Shown: positions 1-8,499 of the stretch, one piece after another
How the letters are laid out: each line of letters opens with the position of its first letter
Numbering within the stretch: the stretch's first letter is position 1
Assembly (NCBI GenBank): GCA_021324265.1
Contig: JAJPJK010000001.1
Location: 115,617-179,616, forward strand
Reading direction: 5' to 3'
Source of the DNA: Thermoproteota archaeon
Lineage (GTDB): Archaea > Thermoproteota > Thermoprotei > Gearchaeales > Gearchaeaceae
Length of the DNA: 64,000 bases
The notes under the pieces: model-generated
The model's input: the letters and a program-made list of their open reading frames with translations, nothing else
What the model was told of the DNA's origin: nothing
Databases searched by the model: none
Position numbers and translations under genes: made by a program

Positions 1-431
1 TTGAATCTACTAAAGGGATCAACTGCAAATTCAGTGTTCACATCTGTTTCTCTAGGGATTACAGAATACTGTTTCCTCATATACTCGAAGCAAAGAATAT
101 TTCACAGTTAGCTTTGGAAATGGCTAATAGAGATACGCTGGAAAGAGGGTTGGATGATGAATCAAGAAAAGGTTATAGCTTTTTAAAATTCTTCAATGAG
201 CAAACTCAAGAACTAGAAATTGGACTTGGTGTTGTGGATGTCCATACAGATTTCATTGAACCTGTCGATTTGGTGAGAGATAGGATTCTTTTCGCTTCTA
301 AAATATTGAAGGATCCTAGTAGAATATACGTAAATCCAGATTGCGGCCTTAGAACGAGAACTTGGAAAGTGGCTAAGGCAAAGTTGGAAAGCATGGTCAG
401 AGCAGCGAAGGAGGCTAGGAAGCTGGTTTAA
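1..431 (+). CDS. metE: Methionine synthase, cobalamin-independent (MetE-like), C-terminal part
   Basis: The 3' end of a gene that begins before the window; the frame is open from base 3. It transfers a methyl group to homocysteine in methionine synthesis. The zinc site of the MetE C-terminal barrel is visible: a His-Ile-Cys pair at bases 39-47 and the late Cys in the NPDCGLRTR motif near base 340. The archaeal enzyme is usually a short protein equal to the C-terminal half of bacterial MetE, and the methyl donor is probably a methylated corrinoid or pterin carrier, which cannot be told here. An internal start at 114 would lose the first zinc ligands and is rejected. Confidence 0.88.
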   Translation, partial: ESTKGINCKFSVHICFSRDYRILFPHILEAKNISQLALEMANRDTLERGLDDESRKGYSFLKFFNEQTQELEIGLGVVDVHTDFIEPVDLVRDRILFASKILKDPSRIYVNPDCGLRTRTWKVAKAKLESMVRAAKEARKLV

Positions 432-472
432 CAAAGGAAAATTTTTTAGTTTATCCAAAAGAAATATTGAAA

Positions 473-1996
473 ATGATCGTTTCAGTTACAAATGAAGTTG
501 CTCTCGATGAAGATTCCATTTTTGCTGGGGGTTTAGGTGTTCTGGAAGCTGATAAGTTCTATGCAATGGCAAGGAAGAATTTAGACTATATTGTCTTGAC
601 TCCCTACTATCCTAAAGGTTATGTCAAATATGATTTCGTAAATAGCGATCCATTCGCTAAGGAAGATGTATTCCCATCTACGATTGATGAAAAATTGTCA
701 AAAATATATGAAGCAAACGTTAAGTTGAAGAAATTTTCCTCAGAAATAGGGTTTTTTGAGTATAGGATCAATAAGGCAAGGATTGTTTTCGTTAAAATCT
801 TGAATCCTGAATTGAGCGAGAAGTTATTCAGCAGACTTTATGACCATAGCCATTCTGTTAATATGTTCTATCGCTATCTTCTATTCTCCAAAGCGTGTAT
901 AGAATTTCTTGAAAAACATTTAGGTTTTTCTAATATAGATGTTATAGACCTTCAGGAATCCTTCTTTGCATTTATACCTTTACTTCTAGAGAAAGAAAAT
1001 AGACCTAGAATTAGACTCATTCTTCACACTCCAGTGCCTTGGGGCCATCCAAGTTTTTCAAGAGGGTTATTTCATGAAGAGTTCAATTTCGAATTTATAG
1101 AGCATGATGTGAATTTGACAAGTATCGCTGCAGCAATATGTGATGAAATCATCACAGTAAGTAAGAAACACGAAGAAGTTTCAAAGAATATGCTCCCCCA
1201 TTTCAGGCATAAGATTAGAAGCGTTACTAACGGCATAGAAATACCTAGATGGATGCATGCTGAATTGTATGATCGTTATAGATCAGGAATTCTCGATTTG
1301 AAAAGCCTGGGTGAAATAAAGTCTAATGCTAAACTAACCTTGATTGAGCATCTCAATAAGTACAAGAGGTTAGATAAAGACAAGATGATTATAATATGGG
1401 CTAGGAGGACTGTTACTTACAAGAGACCATACTTCATCATGAATTTCATAGAGGAAAATGAAGATTTGAACGTAAATTTTGTGCTTGCAGGGAAATCAGA
1501 TCCAAGGGATGGCGAAGGATTATCTAATATGAAAAGGATGAAGGAATTTTCGGATCGATATTCAAATGTGGTATATGTCTGGTCTTATGAACCTAAGTTT
1601 GCCAAGTTACTGTTTCAGGGTAGCGATCTCAACGTATTCACTCCACTTTCTGGATGGGAAGCATGCGGCACCTCGATGATGAAGGCAGGCATCAATGGAA
1701 CTCCGACGATATCTTCAAGAGACGGGGCATCTCTTGAGCTAATCAAAGATGGATACAATGGCTGGTTCTTCGGGAAAGAATTAAAAGAACTAATTTATCC
1801 TGGTTCGCAAAGAGCTTGGGAGATAGACTCTGAAGATTATTTAGATTTTAAGTCTAAGCTCTTATCCATCATCAATCTATGGGAAAGCGATAGGGATCGC
1901 TTTTTGGAAATTTCTTTTAATGCAATCAATTCTTTTATGCCCTTTGTTTCCTGTGATAGGATGCTGAAGGAATACTACGGAGATAAAGCATTTTAA
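473..1996 (+). CDS. glgP: Alpha-glucan (glycogen) phosphorylase, short archaeal GT35 type
   Basis: Predicted to release glucose 1-phosphate from alpha-1,4-glucan with phosphate. The N-terminus has the AGGLGVLEADKF glycine-rich motif near residue 20, and the C-terminal half has EACGTSMMKAGING, whose Lys aligns with the pyridoxal-phosphate lysine of phosphorylases, followed by DGYNGWFFG. At about 507 residues it is much shorter than bacterial GlgP but fits the short archaeal group. A TTG lies in frame 6 bases upstream at 467; I chose the ATG. A glycogen-synthase-like glucosyltransferase is the main alternative because the two families share a fold. Its stop codon lies inside the TATA-like box of the following tRNA gene. 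Confidence 0.75.
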   Translation: MIVSVTNEVALDEDSIFAGGLGVLEADKFYAMARKNLDYIVLTPYYPKGYVKYDFVNSDPFAKEDVFPSTIDEKLSKIYEANVKLKKFSSEIGFFEYRINKARIVFVKILNPELSEKLFSRLYDHSHSVNMFYRYLLFSKACIEFLEKHLGFSNIDVIDLQESFFAFIPLLLEKENRPRIRLILHTPVPWGHPSFSRGLFHEEFNFEFIEHDVNLTSIAAAICDEIITVSKKHEEVSKNMLPHFRHKIRSVTNGIEIPRWMHAELYDRYRSGILDLKSLGEIKSNAKLTLIEHLNKYKRLDKDKMIIIWARRTVTYKRPYFIMNFIEENEDLNVNFVLAGKSDPRDGEGLSNMKRMKEFSDRYSNVVYVWSYEPKFAKLLFQGSDLNVFTPLSGWEACGTSMMKAGINGTPTISSRDGASLELIKDGYNGWFFGKELKELIYPGSQRAWEIDSEDYLDFKSKLLSIINLWESDRDRFLEISFNAINSFMPFVSCDRMLKEYYGDKAF

Positions 1997-2000
1997 ATAA
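1990..2000 (+). promoter_or_regulatory. TATA-like box of the tRNA-Asn gene
   Basis: The stretch ATTTTAAATAA lies 23-33 bases before the tRNA and contains the TAA stop of the upstream phosphorylase gene. Distance and composition fit an archaeal promoter; this is by pattern only. Confidence 0.5.
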
Positions 2001-2022
2001 CCCTTTTGAAATAATAATAATT

Positions 2023-2096
2023 GCCGCCCTAGCTCAGCCCGGTAGAGCACCCGGCTGTTAACCGGGGGGTCATGGGTTCAAATCCCATGGGCGGCG
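2023..2096 (+). tRNA. tRNA-Asn (anticodon GTT)
   Basis: A complete cloverleaf of 74 bases: acceptor GCCGCCC paired with GGGCGGC, D arm GCTC/GAGC, anticodon stem CCCGG/CCGGG with loop CTGTTAA, T arm ATGGG/CCCAT with TTCAAAT loop, discriminator G. There is no intron and no encoded CCA. The stems are very GC-rich in an AT-rich genome, as in thermophiles. The opposing gene's stop codon begins at the next base, 2097. Confidence 0.97.
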
Positions 2097-3116
2097 TTAA
2101 CGCAGATAGAAATCCTTCACTCTTACGACATCATATGGATGCGGTGTACTATATTCCTCTAGCAATAAGTTTTCTTCAGCAATAAGCGAATGGATCTGTT
2201 TTGGCATTATCCTCACAGGATTTCCTTGGACCAACTTCTCCTTTTTTATAAGATTCAGCTGTTCATCATAGAATTCAACAAACCCGAAGCCTTTAAATGT
2301 ATTAATAGTTTCATCCTTATTTTCGTGGTAATGAATTGAGGTTCTGAATCCACCTTTGATATATAATTCTTTCACTAAGTATTTTTCATTACTAACAACG
2401 ATTCTTTCATATCCCCATGGTTTGTCCTCCCTATTTTTGTAGTGTTCTCTGACGAGCTCAAGATCCTTTATAGAATCTATAGAATGCCAGAACACGTCTT
2501 CGCTGTAGCTTGCTATTGCTCCTTCTGACGCTGCCTTTGGGAATATAGTTCTTTCTATATCTGTATGGTGATACTCATGTTTGAAATAGTTCAGAGCATC
2601 TCTCTTGAAGTAATAGACGCCTGCATTGATGAAGTATGGCAATATAGGTTTTTCGATAAAACTAGTTATCTTATTTTCTTCAACTGTAACTATTCCATAA
2701 GGACTTGGCATCTTCGTTACAGCTATCAAAATTGGTTCTGGCCTTCTATTGGCAATTTCCATGAACTTTTTGAGATTAAAGTCGTGAATAACATCCCCGT
2801 TGACGATGAGCATATCGCAGTTGGCATGTTCGAGTGCATTTCCGATTGCGAAATGTGTTCCCTTAGGCTTCTCTTCGATGAGATATGTCAACTTAATATT
2901 TTTCCATTTTTCTCCAAATTTTTCAAGAATCTTTTCATAAAGATGGCCTACCATTAAGAATACTTCATTCAGGCCAGCAAATCTTAGATCATTCAACTGT
3001 TTTTCCAAAATGCTATAGTTATCCTTTATTTCCAGAAGCACCTTGGGGTAATTATTAGTTAAAGGCTGCAGTCTTTTTCCATATCCTCCTGCTAATATTC
3101 CTCCGATTACCTTCAT
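2097..3116 (-). CDS. Sugar-phosphate nucleotidyltransferase fused to a C-terminal cupin domain
   Basis: Residues 1-230 are a sugar nucleotidyltransferase: AGGYGKRLQPLT nucleotide-binding motif at about 9-20, a KVLLEI lysine motif after it, and VNGDVI at about 105 for the metal-binding Asp. From about residue 232 a second domain begins with KPWGYER and has a metal-binding His pair (SIHYHENKDE), which resembles the cupin of mannose-6-phosphate isomerase/mannose-1-phosphate guanylyltransferase enzymes. The protein may therefore make an activated sugar such as GDP-mannose for glycans, but the sugar and nucleotide are not determined. It stands alone on its strand, ending at the tRNA-Asn 3' end, with the RNase P genes directly upstream. 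Confidence 0.8.
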   Translation of the reverse strand: MKVIGGILAGGYGKRLQPLTNNYPKVLLEIKDNYSILEKQLNDLRFAGLNEVFLMVGHLYEKILEKFGEKWKNIKLTYLIEEKPKGTHFAIGNALEHANCDMLIVNGDVIHDFNLKKFMEIANRRPEPILIAVTKMPSPYGIVTVEENKITSFIEKPILPYFINAGVYYFKRDALNYFKHEYHHTDIERTIFPKAASEGAIASYSEDVFWHSIDSIKDLELVREHYKNREDKPWGYERIVVSNEKYLVKELYIKGGFRTSIHYHENKDETINTFKGFGFVEFYDEQLNLIKKEKLVQGNPVRIMPKQIHSLIAEENLLLEEYSTPHPYDVVRVKDFYLR

Positions 3117-3125
3117 TGAATATAT

Positions 3126-3452
3126 CTATGAAGGCCAGTTTTTAACATTTTCTTGTATATATAGTTTTATCTTTTTTAAAGTGCCACTTACCAATATTAT
3201 TCTTGCCTGTCTTATTTTTGAATCTCTTAAAAAGAATATCGTCGCTCTGAATTGATCTAAATAATCATTATTTAATCTGAATACAGCGAGCTTATCATTT
3301 GGCTTAAAGAAGACCAGTTTGATGTTGGAATAAGCTGCATCAATTACCCCGAAAAGCGATCTGAAATTATTTTCTACAAGTGTCTCTAGCTCTTCCTTGT
3401 TTAAATCATCATAGAATTTCACCAAAGCATATCTCCTTTTATAGAACTTCAT
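3126..3452 (-). CDS. rnp2: RNase P protein subunit Pop5 (Rnp2)
   Basis: A protein of RNase P, which removes 5' leaders from pre-tRNA. The 108-residue length, the opening RRYALVKF strand, the internal FRSLFGVIDAA helix and the final ILVSGTLKKI strand fit Pop5/Rnp2. It pairs with Rpp30, and the gene for that partner is directly upstream with a 14-base overlap (3439-3452), which supports both calls. The protein is rich in Lys, Phe and Ile, as is the rest of this operon. Confidence 0.85.
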   Translation of the reverse strand: MKFYKRRYALVKFYDDLNKEELETLVENNFRSLFGVIDAAYSNIKLVFFKPNDKLAVFRLNNDYLDQFRATIFFLRDSKIRQARIILVSGTLKKIKLYIQENVKNWPS

Positions 3453-4047
3453 AAACGAAAAGTTCTTTTAAGTTCTTTACATCTAGAAGTAATTCAGCAT
3501 CTTCAATGCCTATGCATCGAAGAAATGCAGCCACTTCTTTCGGAGATCTTATCTCTTTTTCTTCTTTTATACCAGATGACACTATTGGGCTCAATCCCTT
3601 TTTTATAGCATATTTCATTATTCTGCTTATCTTAGGAATTAGATCCTTAAGTTCTCCATAGTTAAGATACAGAAAATCTGAATATAATATTTCTATTTTT
3701 GTTCTTCTTTGGGAAATAAAATTAATAAATTCTTCATCTAGTTCGTTTATCTTAGATAAATAGACTGTAATAATATTAATTTTATATCTTTTTATTTCTT
3801 CCATGGATTCCTTTTTATTTTCGAAAATAGTTGCATATACTGTTTTCTCTTTATATTTTGGTACATACTTTTTTGATCTTATTATGTAGTCTAGCCTATA
3901 CAAATTACAGATTTCAATTTTTTTATCTAATATCTGATCTTCTTCAAAACCTATATACTTATATCCAAATTCTTTTATTTTATAGAGTACATTTTTGAAG
4001 GAATCTATACTATTTATTCTAATATATAAATCAATATATTTTTTCAT
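3439..4047 (-). CDS. rnp3: RNase P protein subunit Rpp30 (Rnp3)
   Basis: Predicted partner of Pop5 in the RNase P holoenzyme. The sequence is diverged and Lys/Ile-rich, but the C-terminal part (residues 150-180) has the Rpp30 pattern: AIKKGLSPIVSSG followed by an RSPKEVAAFLRCIGIE helix, as in the PHP-like TIM barrel of this family. Length of 202 residues is close to the usual 210. It overlaps its upstream neighbour by ATGA and its downstream neighbour by 14 bases, forming a three-gene leftward operon. Confidence 0.78.
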   Translation of the reverse strand: MKKYIDLYIRINSIDSFKNVLYKIKEFGYKYIGFEEDQILDKKIEICNLYRLDYIIRSKKYVPKYKEKTVYATIFENKKESMEEIKRYKINIITVYLSKINELDEEFINFISQRRTKIEILYSDFLYLNYGELKDLIPKISRIMKYAIKKGLSPIVSSGIKEEKEIRSPKEVAAFLRCIGIEDAELLLDVKNLKELFVYEVL

Positions 4048-4472
4048 TCGATTAACTTACTAAGTTCATTCGCTAAGGTTTTTTTCTTTCCTACGAAAGT
4101 GATAACTACTTTGATTATGTCATCGAAAGATGAGTAGACGATCTCGCCCTTATAGGCTTTTTGTTTATCAAAACGCAAGTGAATTCTGCCTCTTTCATCT
4201 ATCCTTTCATTGAGAGTATTCATTATTTCCTGTTTATCCAGAGATGTTAATCTAGCAAACAAATTTTTTAAAAACAATTCTGCGTCCTTATCAAGTAATT
4301 CATACTCAATACTTAAAATTGGATTTCCCCAATGGCCATATAACCTCTTTATGTTGGGGATTCCAGGATCGAAACTTATCAAATTTATCATTGCTTTCTT
4401 CACCTTCTCTTCATCTTCTGTAGCATGGGAAAAGCTTCCTATTGATACCCTTAAGTTTTCCCTATAACCCAT
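4044..4472 (-). CDS. RNA-binding protein of the COG1325 family (predicted exosome-associated)
   Basis: A 142-residue protein matching the archaeal COG1325 family, described as a predicted exosome subunit or RNA-binding protein. Visible features are the opening YRENLRVSIGSFSHATEDEEKV segment region (residues 3-24), a GHWGNP turn near residue 47 and an RIHLRFDKQKAYKGE strand near residue 95. It begins the RNase P operon and is transcribed away from psmA and the exosome operon, so the same spacer serves RNA-processing genes in both directions. Exact biochemical function is not known. Confidence 0.75.
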   Translation of the reverse strand: MGYRENLRVSIGSFSHATEDEEKVKKAMINLISFDPGIPNIKRLYGHWGNPILSIEYELLDKDAELFLKNLFARLTSLDKQEIMNTLNERIDERGRIHLRFDKQKAYKGEIVYSSFDDIIKVVITFVGKKKTLANELSKLIE

Positions 4473-4520
4473 GCTTAAACTAAGTATATAAACAACTTTC
4501 TATCTTATATTACTAGAAGC
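4473..4520. promoter_or_regulatory. Divergent promoter between the RNase P operon and psmA
   Basis: A 51-base spacer between opposite start codons. GTATATAAA at 4484-4492 is about 35 bases before the psmA ATG. On the other strand the same AT block lies about 20 bases before the 4472 start, and TAATATAAGA (complement of about 4502-4512) about 30-40 bases before it. The two promoters must overlap, which suggests linked control. Confidence 0.55.
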
Positions 4521-4523
4521 AAT

Positions 4524-5249
4524 ATGTTTTCGCCACCTAGTATGGGATACGATAGGGCTATCACCATCTTTTCACCAGATGGTAGGTTATATCAGGTAGA
4601 ATATGCTCTTGAAGCAGTTAAAAGAGGCTTAACGACTCTAGGAATCGTTTGTAAAGATGGCGCAGTGCTTGCAGCAGAAAGGAGGAAGTTTTCTCCTCTT
4701 CTAGATGAGAGTACTGTAGAAAAAATAGTTAAAGTTGATGATCATATCGCTTTCGCATATGCAGGTTTAGGTCCTGATGCAAGGATACTAATGGAGCAAG
4801 CTAGAACTGATGCACAGATCCATCGATTGCTTTATGATGAAGCTATTCCTCCTGAAACATTGGTAAGGAGGGTTTGCGACATAAAGCATACATATACCAT
4901 GTATGGTGGAGCAAGGCCATTCGGTGTAGCCTTTTTGGTTATAGGAATGGATGGGGAAAGGCCTGTTTTGTTGGGAACTGAGCCAGGCGGAGCATATGCT
5001 GGCTATAAGGCCTATGTTCTTGGAGCAGGTTCTCAAGCAGCGCAGGAAATATTAGAAAAAGAGCTCAAAAATAGGGAGCTAACGCTCGATGAAGGAATAA
5101 AGCTTGCAATAGATATCTTAAGAAGGGTAAGTGAGAAAGAGCTTAGCGCCGATGAAATTGAAGTAGGCGTAATAGATGTCAAGACCAAACTCTTCAGGAA
5201 ACTTTCAAGAGAAGAAATTGAGAATTATATAAAAGAAATCAAGAAGTAA
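4524..5249 (+). CDS. psmA: Proteasome subunit alpha
   Basis: Outer-ring subunit of the 20S proteasome. The N-terminal signature GYDRAITIFSPDGRLYQVEYA (residues 7-27) includes the gate-forming segment and the conserved YD-R and Q-EYA residues; RPFGVAF and EPGG follow in the core. Length of 241 fits the family. It is the first gene of the exosome super-operon, with a 38-base gap to the SBDS gene. The beta subunit is not in this window. The penetrating C-terminus is Lys-rich. Confidence 0.97.
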   Translation: MFSPPSMGYDRAITIFSPDGRLYQVEYALEAVKRGLTTLGIVCKDGAVLAAERRKFSPLLDESTVEKIVKVDDHIAFAYAGLGPDARILMEQARTDAQIHRLLYDEAIPPETLVRRVCDIKHTYTMYGGARPFGVAFLVIGMDGERPVLLGTEPGGAYAGYKAYVLGAGSQAAQEILEKELKNRELTLDEGIKLAIDILRRVSEKELSADEIEVGVIDVKTKLFRKLSREEIENYIKEIKK

Positions 5250-5287
5250 AATAAATAAAGTTAGATTTCTTTAATTCTTAAATATTC

Positions 5288-5980
5288 ATGCCGAAAGTAG
5301 TAGCGAGGTATGTTTCACACGGTGAGAGATTCGAGATCATTGTTGATTCTGAACTTGCTTGGGAGTACAGGCTGGGGAAGAGGAATACGCTTGATAACGT
5401 TTTGGAATCTGATATAATTTATAAAGATGCAAACAAAGGAGAAAAAGCTCCTTCAAATCTTCTCCAGAAAGTATTCGGGACTACTGATACGCTAAAAATA
5501 GCTGATACAATTATCAAGAAGGGCGAGTTACCTATTACAGCGGAGAGAAGGAATAAACTTATCGAAGAAAACAAGAAAAGAATCATCGACATCATTGCAA
5601 GGAATTGTATCGATACAAGAACTAATGCTCCTCTTCCACCTTCGAGAATTGAACTCGCACTTGAAGAAGCGAAGGTTAGGATAGATCCTTTTAAGGACGC
5701 TGAAAGTCAAGCAGCGGAAATAATTAAGCTTCTAAAAAGAGTTTTACCCATAAAGGAATCAAAAGCATTGATATCGCTAGAGATACCTAGCGAATTCGCC
5801 AGCAAAGTCTACAATCAAATAATAAGCAAAACAGCGAGTGTATTGAAATCTGATTGGAAAAATGATGGTTCTTGGGCGGGAGAAATTGAAATACCTGCAG
5901 GATTGCAACAGAGCTTGATGGCAAAACTTAATGAATTGACTAAAGGTAAGGTAATCGTGAAGAGCATAAAGGTATCATGA
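5288..5980 (+). CDS. sbds: Ribosome maturation protein SBDS
   Basis: SBDS-family protein, which helps release the anti-association factor aIF6 from new 50S subunits. Residues 1-90 form the N-terminal FYSH-type domain ([23 protein letters not shown]), residues 100-160 the helical domain with the [27 protein letters not shown] region, and the rest a ferredoxin-like domain. Length of 230 is typical. It overlaps rrp4 by four bases (ATGA), the standard archaeal arrangement in which SBDS precedes the exosome genes. Confidence 0.95.
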   Translation: MPKVVARYVSHGERFEIIVDSELAWEYRLGKRNTLDNVLESDIIYKDANKGEKAPSNLLQKVFGTTDTLKIADTIIKKGELPITAERRNKLIEENKKRIIDIIARNCIDTRTNAPLPPSRIELALEEAKVRIDPFKDAESQAAEIIKLLKRVLPIKESKALISLEIPSEFASKVYNQIISKTASVLKSDWKNDGSWAGEIEIPAGLQQSLMAKLNELTKGKVIVKSIKVS

Positions 5981-6660
5981 GTAAGAGAGAAATAATTTTG
6001 CCCAGTTCTTTCCTAGTAAGTGATGAGAATGTTCAGAGTAACCTTGCTACTTACAAAATAGGTAGCAATGTGTATTCTAGCGTTGTGGGTTTATTTGAGA
6101 GATCCGAAGATAGTGGCGTAAGAGTTGTAACTCTAAGGGGTAAATATTACCCGCAGGTTGGGGATGAGGTCATAGGTATAATCACTAAAGACTCTATATT
6201 TTCTTGGTCTGTTGATATCAATTCTTTTGTTGAAGCGATACTTCCCGTATCTTATGCTATAAAGAAGAAGAGACGAAGCTTTTCGGGAAGTATTACGAAG
6301 TTGCTTACCATAAATGATATTGTTTATGCTCAAATTGTAGATTTCGATCGATTTAATCCTCCAATTCTTACCTTGAGAAAGAAAGGGCTAGGTAAAATAA
6401 CTTCAGGTTATCTGATAACTATAACACCAGGCAAAATTCCCAGAGTTATAGGAAAGAATCATTCTATGATCAAAATGATTAAAGAAAAACTCGATTTAAA
6501 TCTAATCGTAGGCAAAAATGGTCGAATCGTTGCTTTGACAAATGATTTTCAAAAAATAAAAATTCTCGAGGAAGTTATTCAGAAAATAGACAACGAAGCC
6601 CATGTTCCGGGTTTAACTGATAGAGTTAAGAATTTATTAGAAAGTAAAATATCAAAGTAG
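5977..6660 (+). CDS. rrp4: Exosome RNA-binding cap subunit Rrp4
   Basis: Cap subunit of the archaeal exosome; it binds RNA above the Rrp41/Rrp42 ring. An N-terminal domain ([19 protein letters not shown] region, 38-56), an S1 barrel with GDEVIGII at about 62-69, and a KH domain with [16 protein letters not shown] at about 150-165 (GxxG-like RVIGKN) appear in the usual order. Length of 227 is typical. It sits between SBDS and Rrp41 with a 3-base gap downstream, so the three are cotranscribed. Confidence 0.93.
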   Translation: MSKREIILPSSFLVSDENVQSNLATYKIGSNVYSSVVGLFERSEDSGVRVVTLRGKYYPQVGDEVIGIITKDSIFSWSVDINSFVEAILPVSYAIKKKRRSFSGSITKLLTINDIVYAQIVDFDRFNPPILTLRKKGLGKITSGYLITITPGKIPRVIGKNHSMIKMIKEKLDLNLIVGKNGRIVALTNDFQKIKILEEVIQKIDNEAHVPGLTDRVKNLLESKISK

Positions 6661-6663
6661 TTC

Positions 6664-7377
6664 ATGTCGGAATATAAGCGGGTTGATGGTAGGGCTTATG
6701 ATGAGATAAGGCCTGTTAAGGCCGAAGTTAGAGTATTGAAAAACGCTGATGGCTCAGCTATTTTCGAATTGGGTAATACAAAGGTAATTGCTGCTGTGTA
6801 TGGCCCACGGGAGCTTCATTCAAAGCATATGGCTTCCTCATATGAAAGTCTAGTTAGGGTTAGATATCACATGGTTCCTTTTTCCACAAAAGATAGGAAG
6901 TCACAACCATTTACTAGGAGGGAGATCGAGATTTCAAAAGTTTTGAAGGAAGCATTAAGCGCTAGCATAAGAAGGGAACTTTTTCCTAGAAGTACAATAG
7001 ATATATATATTGAAGTATTGAATGCTGATGGGAGCACTAGGGTAGCAAGCCTTAATGCAGCTTCTCTAGCCTTGGCAGATGCAGGAGTCTTCATGTATGA
7101 CTTAATCGCTGCAGTTTCAGTAGGAAAGATTAATGGTCAGCTTGTGGTTGATTTGAATGAATACGAGGATCAGAACTCCGATTCAGATATCCCAATAGCC
7201 TTCATGCCTTCTTTGAATAAAGTTGTTTTACTTCAAATGGATGGAACAATGAGCCTAGAAGAAATAAGGCAAGCGCTAAAGATGGCTAAAAATGCAGCAG
7301 ATAAAATATACCAAGTGGAGAAGGATTGTCTGAAAGGCTCATTAGAGTCCGTATTAAAGGTTTATGGTTTGTTATAA
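6664..7377 (+). CDS. rrp41: Exosome catalytic subunit Rrp41
   Basis: Phosphorolytic 3'-5' RNase PH-fold subunit, catalytic within the Rrp41/Rrp42 hexamer. It opens with RVDGRAYDEIRP, has YGPRELH near 48, the RKSQPFTRREIEISK segment with conserved Arg pairs near 80-95, and the phosphate/active-site region DLNEYEDQNSDSDIP (about 163-177) containing the conserved Asp pair. The stop codon overlaps the next start as TAATG. All catalytic-type residues look intact, so an active subunit is expected. Confidence 0.96.
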   Translation: MSEYKRVDGRAYDEIRPVKAEVRVLKNADGSAIFELGNTKVIAAVYGPRELHSKHMASSYESLVRVRYHMVPFSTKDRKSQPFTRREIEISKVLKEALSASIRRELFPRSTIDIYIEVLNADGSTRVASLNAASLALADAGVFMYDLIAAVSVGKINGQLVVDLNEYEDQNSDSDIPIAFMPSLNKVVLLQMDGTMSLEEIRQALKMAKNAADKIYQVEKDCLKGSLESVLKVYGLL

Positions 7378-8204
7378 TGGATAACATCAAATATAACGTA
7401 TTGATCCCAAAGATAAGGCAAAAGTTCATCCTAAACACGCTAAAAGAGAATAAGAGGATAGATAATAGATCCTTTTATGAATATAGAGCTTTAAAAATAA
7501 GGTATGGGCACCTTCCCAATGCTGACGGCTCTGCTGAAGTTAGCTTAGGCAATACTATCGTGCTAGCTGGAGTGAAAGTAGATATAACGAATCCTTTTCC
7601 TTCAGAACCAGATAAGGGTATTATAATAGTAAATGCAGAATTCCCTCCAGTAGCATCTCCTGATTTTGAACCCGGGCCTCCAGATGAAAACGCAATCGAA
7701 CTTGCAAGGATAGTTGATCGTGGACTAAGGAAACCAGAAATTGTAGATTTGTCAAGTTTATGCATTGTTCCAGGTCAAAAGGTATACAGAATTTGGATCG
7801 ACATATATGCGCTTAATCATGATGGGAACATGATCGATGCAGCTGGAATAGCTGCTGTTGTAGCTCTGATGAATACGAAGTATAAGAAATTCACTTTTGT
7901 TCAAGATAAGGGTCTCGTTGATACTGGCGAAAAAGCCCAGCTTACACTTAAGAACTTCCCAGTTTACGTCACACATGTAAAAATAGGCGATCACATTTTA
8001 CTTGATCCAGTACTCGAGGAAGAGTCTCTCGCGGATTGTAAAATAACGACTATTGTATCTGAAGGTAACTTAATTACTGGGATCCAGAAATCAGGTGTAG
8101 GTGGCATCTCTCTAGATGAACTCGAAAAAATCATGCAGAACTCAATTAATTTATATCAGACAATAAAAGAAAATATACAGAAGGAGGTAAGCAAGAATGG
8201 TTAA
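7377..8204 (+). CDS. rrp42: Exosome structural subunit Rrp42
   Basis: RNase PH-fold partner of Rrp41, required for ring assembly and RNA binding but usually not itself catalytic. NKRIDNRSFYEYR and GHLPNADGSAEVSLGNT mark the N-terminal half, and FPPVASPDFEPGPPDENAIELARIVDRGLR the family's long conserved region near 95-125. I chose the ATG at 7377, which overlaps the rrp41 stop; the frame is open further upstream but a start at 7326 would give a 52-base overlap. Length about 275, normal for Rrp42. Confidence 0.95.
   Translation: MDNIKYNVLIPKIRQKFILNTLKENKRIDNRSFYEYRALKIRYGHLPNADGSAEVSLGNTIVLAGVKVDITNPFPSEPDKGIIIVNAEFPPVASPDFEPGPPDENAIELARIVDRGLRKPEIVDLSSLCIVPGQKVYRIWIDIYALNHDGNMIDAAGIAAVVALMNTKYKKFTFVQDKGLVDTGEKAQLTLKNFPVYVTHVKIGDHILLDPVLEEESLADCKITTIVSEGNLITGIQKSGVGGISLDELEKIMQNSINLYQTIKENIQKEVSKNG
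8183..8188 (+). promoter_or_regulatory. Strong ribosome binding site for L37Ae
   Basis: GGAGGT lies 8 bases before the ATG of the L37Ae gene and inside the end of rrp42. It fixes the start and shows that internal operon genes can use Shine-Dalgarno pairing here. Confidence 0.7.
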
Positions 8205-8499
8205 ATCATCAACTCCCTTTGGTACGAGGTATGGATCAACGCTTAGGAAGAGGTATGCTAAGATATGGAGTACCTACAAAAGCCCTAAGATTTGTCCTCG
8301 TTGTGAAAAGGAGGGCAGCGTATACAGGATAAAAATAGGCATTTGGGCTTGTAGGAAATGTGGCGCTAAGTTTGCAGGCGCAGCATATAATACCTTTAGC
8401 GAAATGGGGAGAGTGGTTAGACTTAGGGCAGTAATACCTGTAGAGGAGCTTAAGAAAGTAAATGAAACTGTTAATAACGACGTCGAGGAGGCCGTCTAG
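8197..8499 (+). CDS. rpl37ae: Ribosomal protein L37Ae (eL43)
   Basis: Zinc-ribbon protein of the large ribosomal subunit. GTRYGSTLRKRYAKI near the start is the family signature, and the zinc ligands are CPRC (about 33-36) and CRKC (about 52-55), then AGAAYN. Length of 100 exceeds the usual 75-90 by a short acidic tail (VNETVNNDVEEAV) that is encoded over the start of the Brix gene. It overlaps rrp42 by 8 bases and the Brix gene by 38 bases. Confidence 0.95.
   Translation: MVKSSTPFGTRYGSTLRKRYAKIWSTYKSPKICPRCEKEGSVYRIKIGIWACRKCGAKFAGAAYNTFSEMGRVVRLRAVIPVEELKKVNETVNNDVEEAV

Noticed and set aside
2565-2957. A 130-residue plus-strand frame inside the nucleotidyltransferase gene
   Set aside because: Lies wholly within a conserved gene on the other strand and shows no domain.
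7326-7376. Upstream extension of rrp42
   Set aside because: It would overlap rrp41 by about 50 bases and adds residues not seen in the family; the ATG at 7377 overlaps the rrp41 stop in the usual way.
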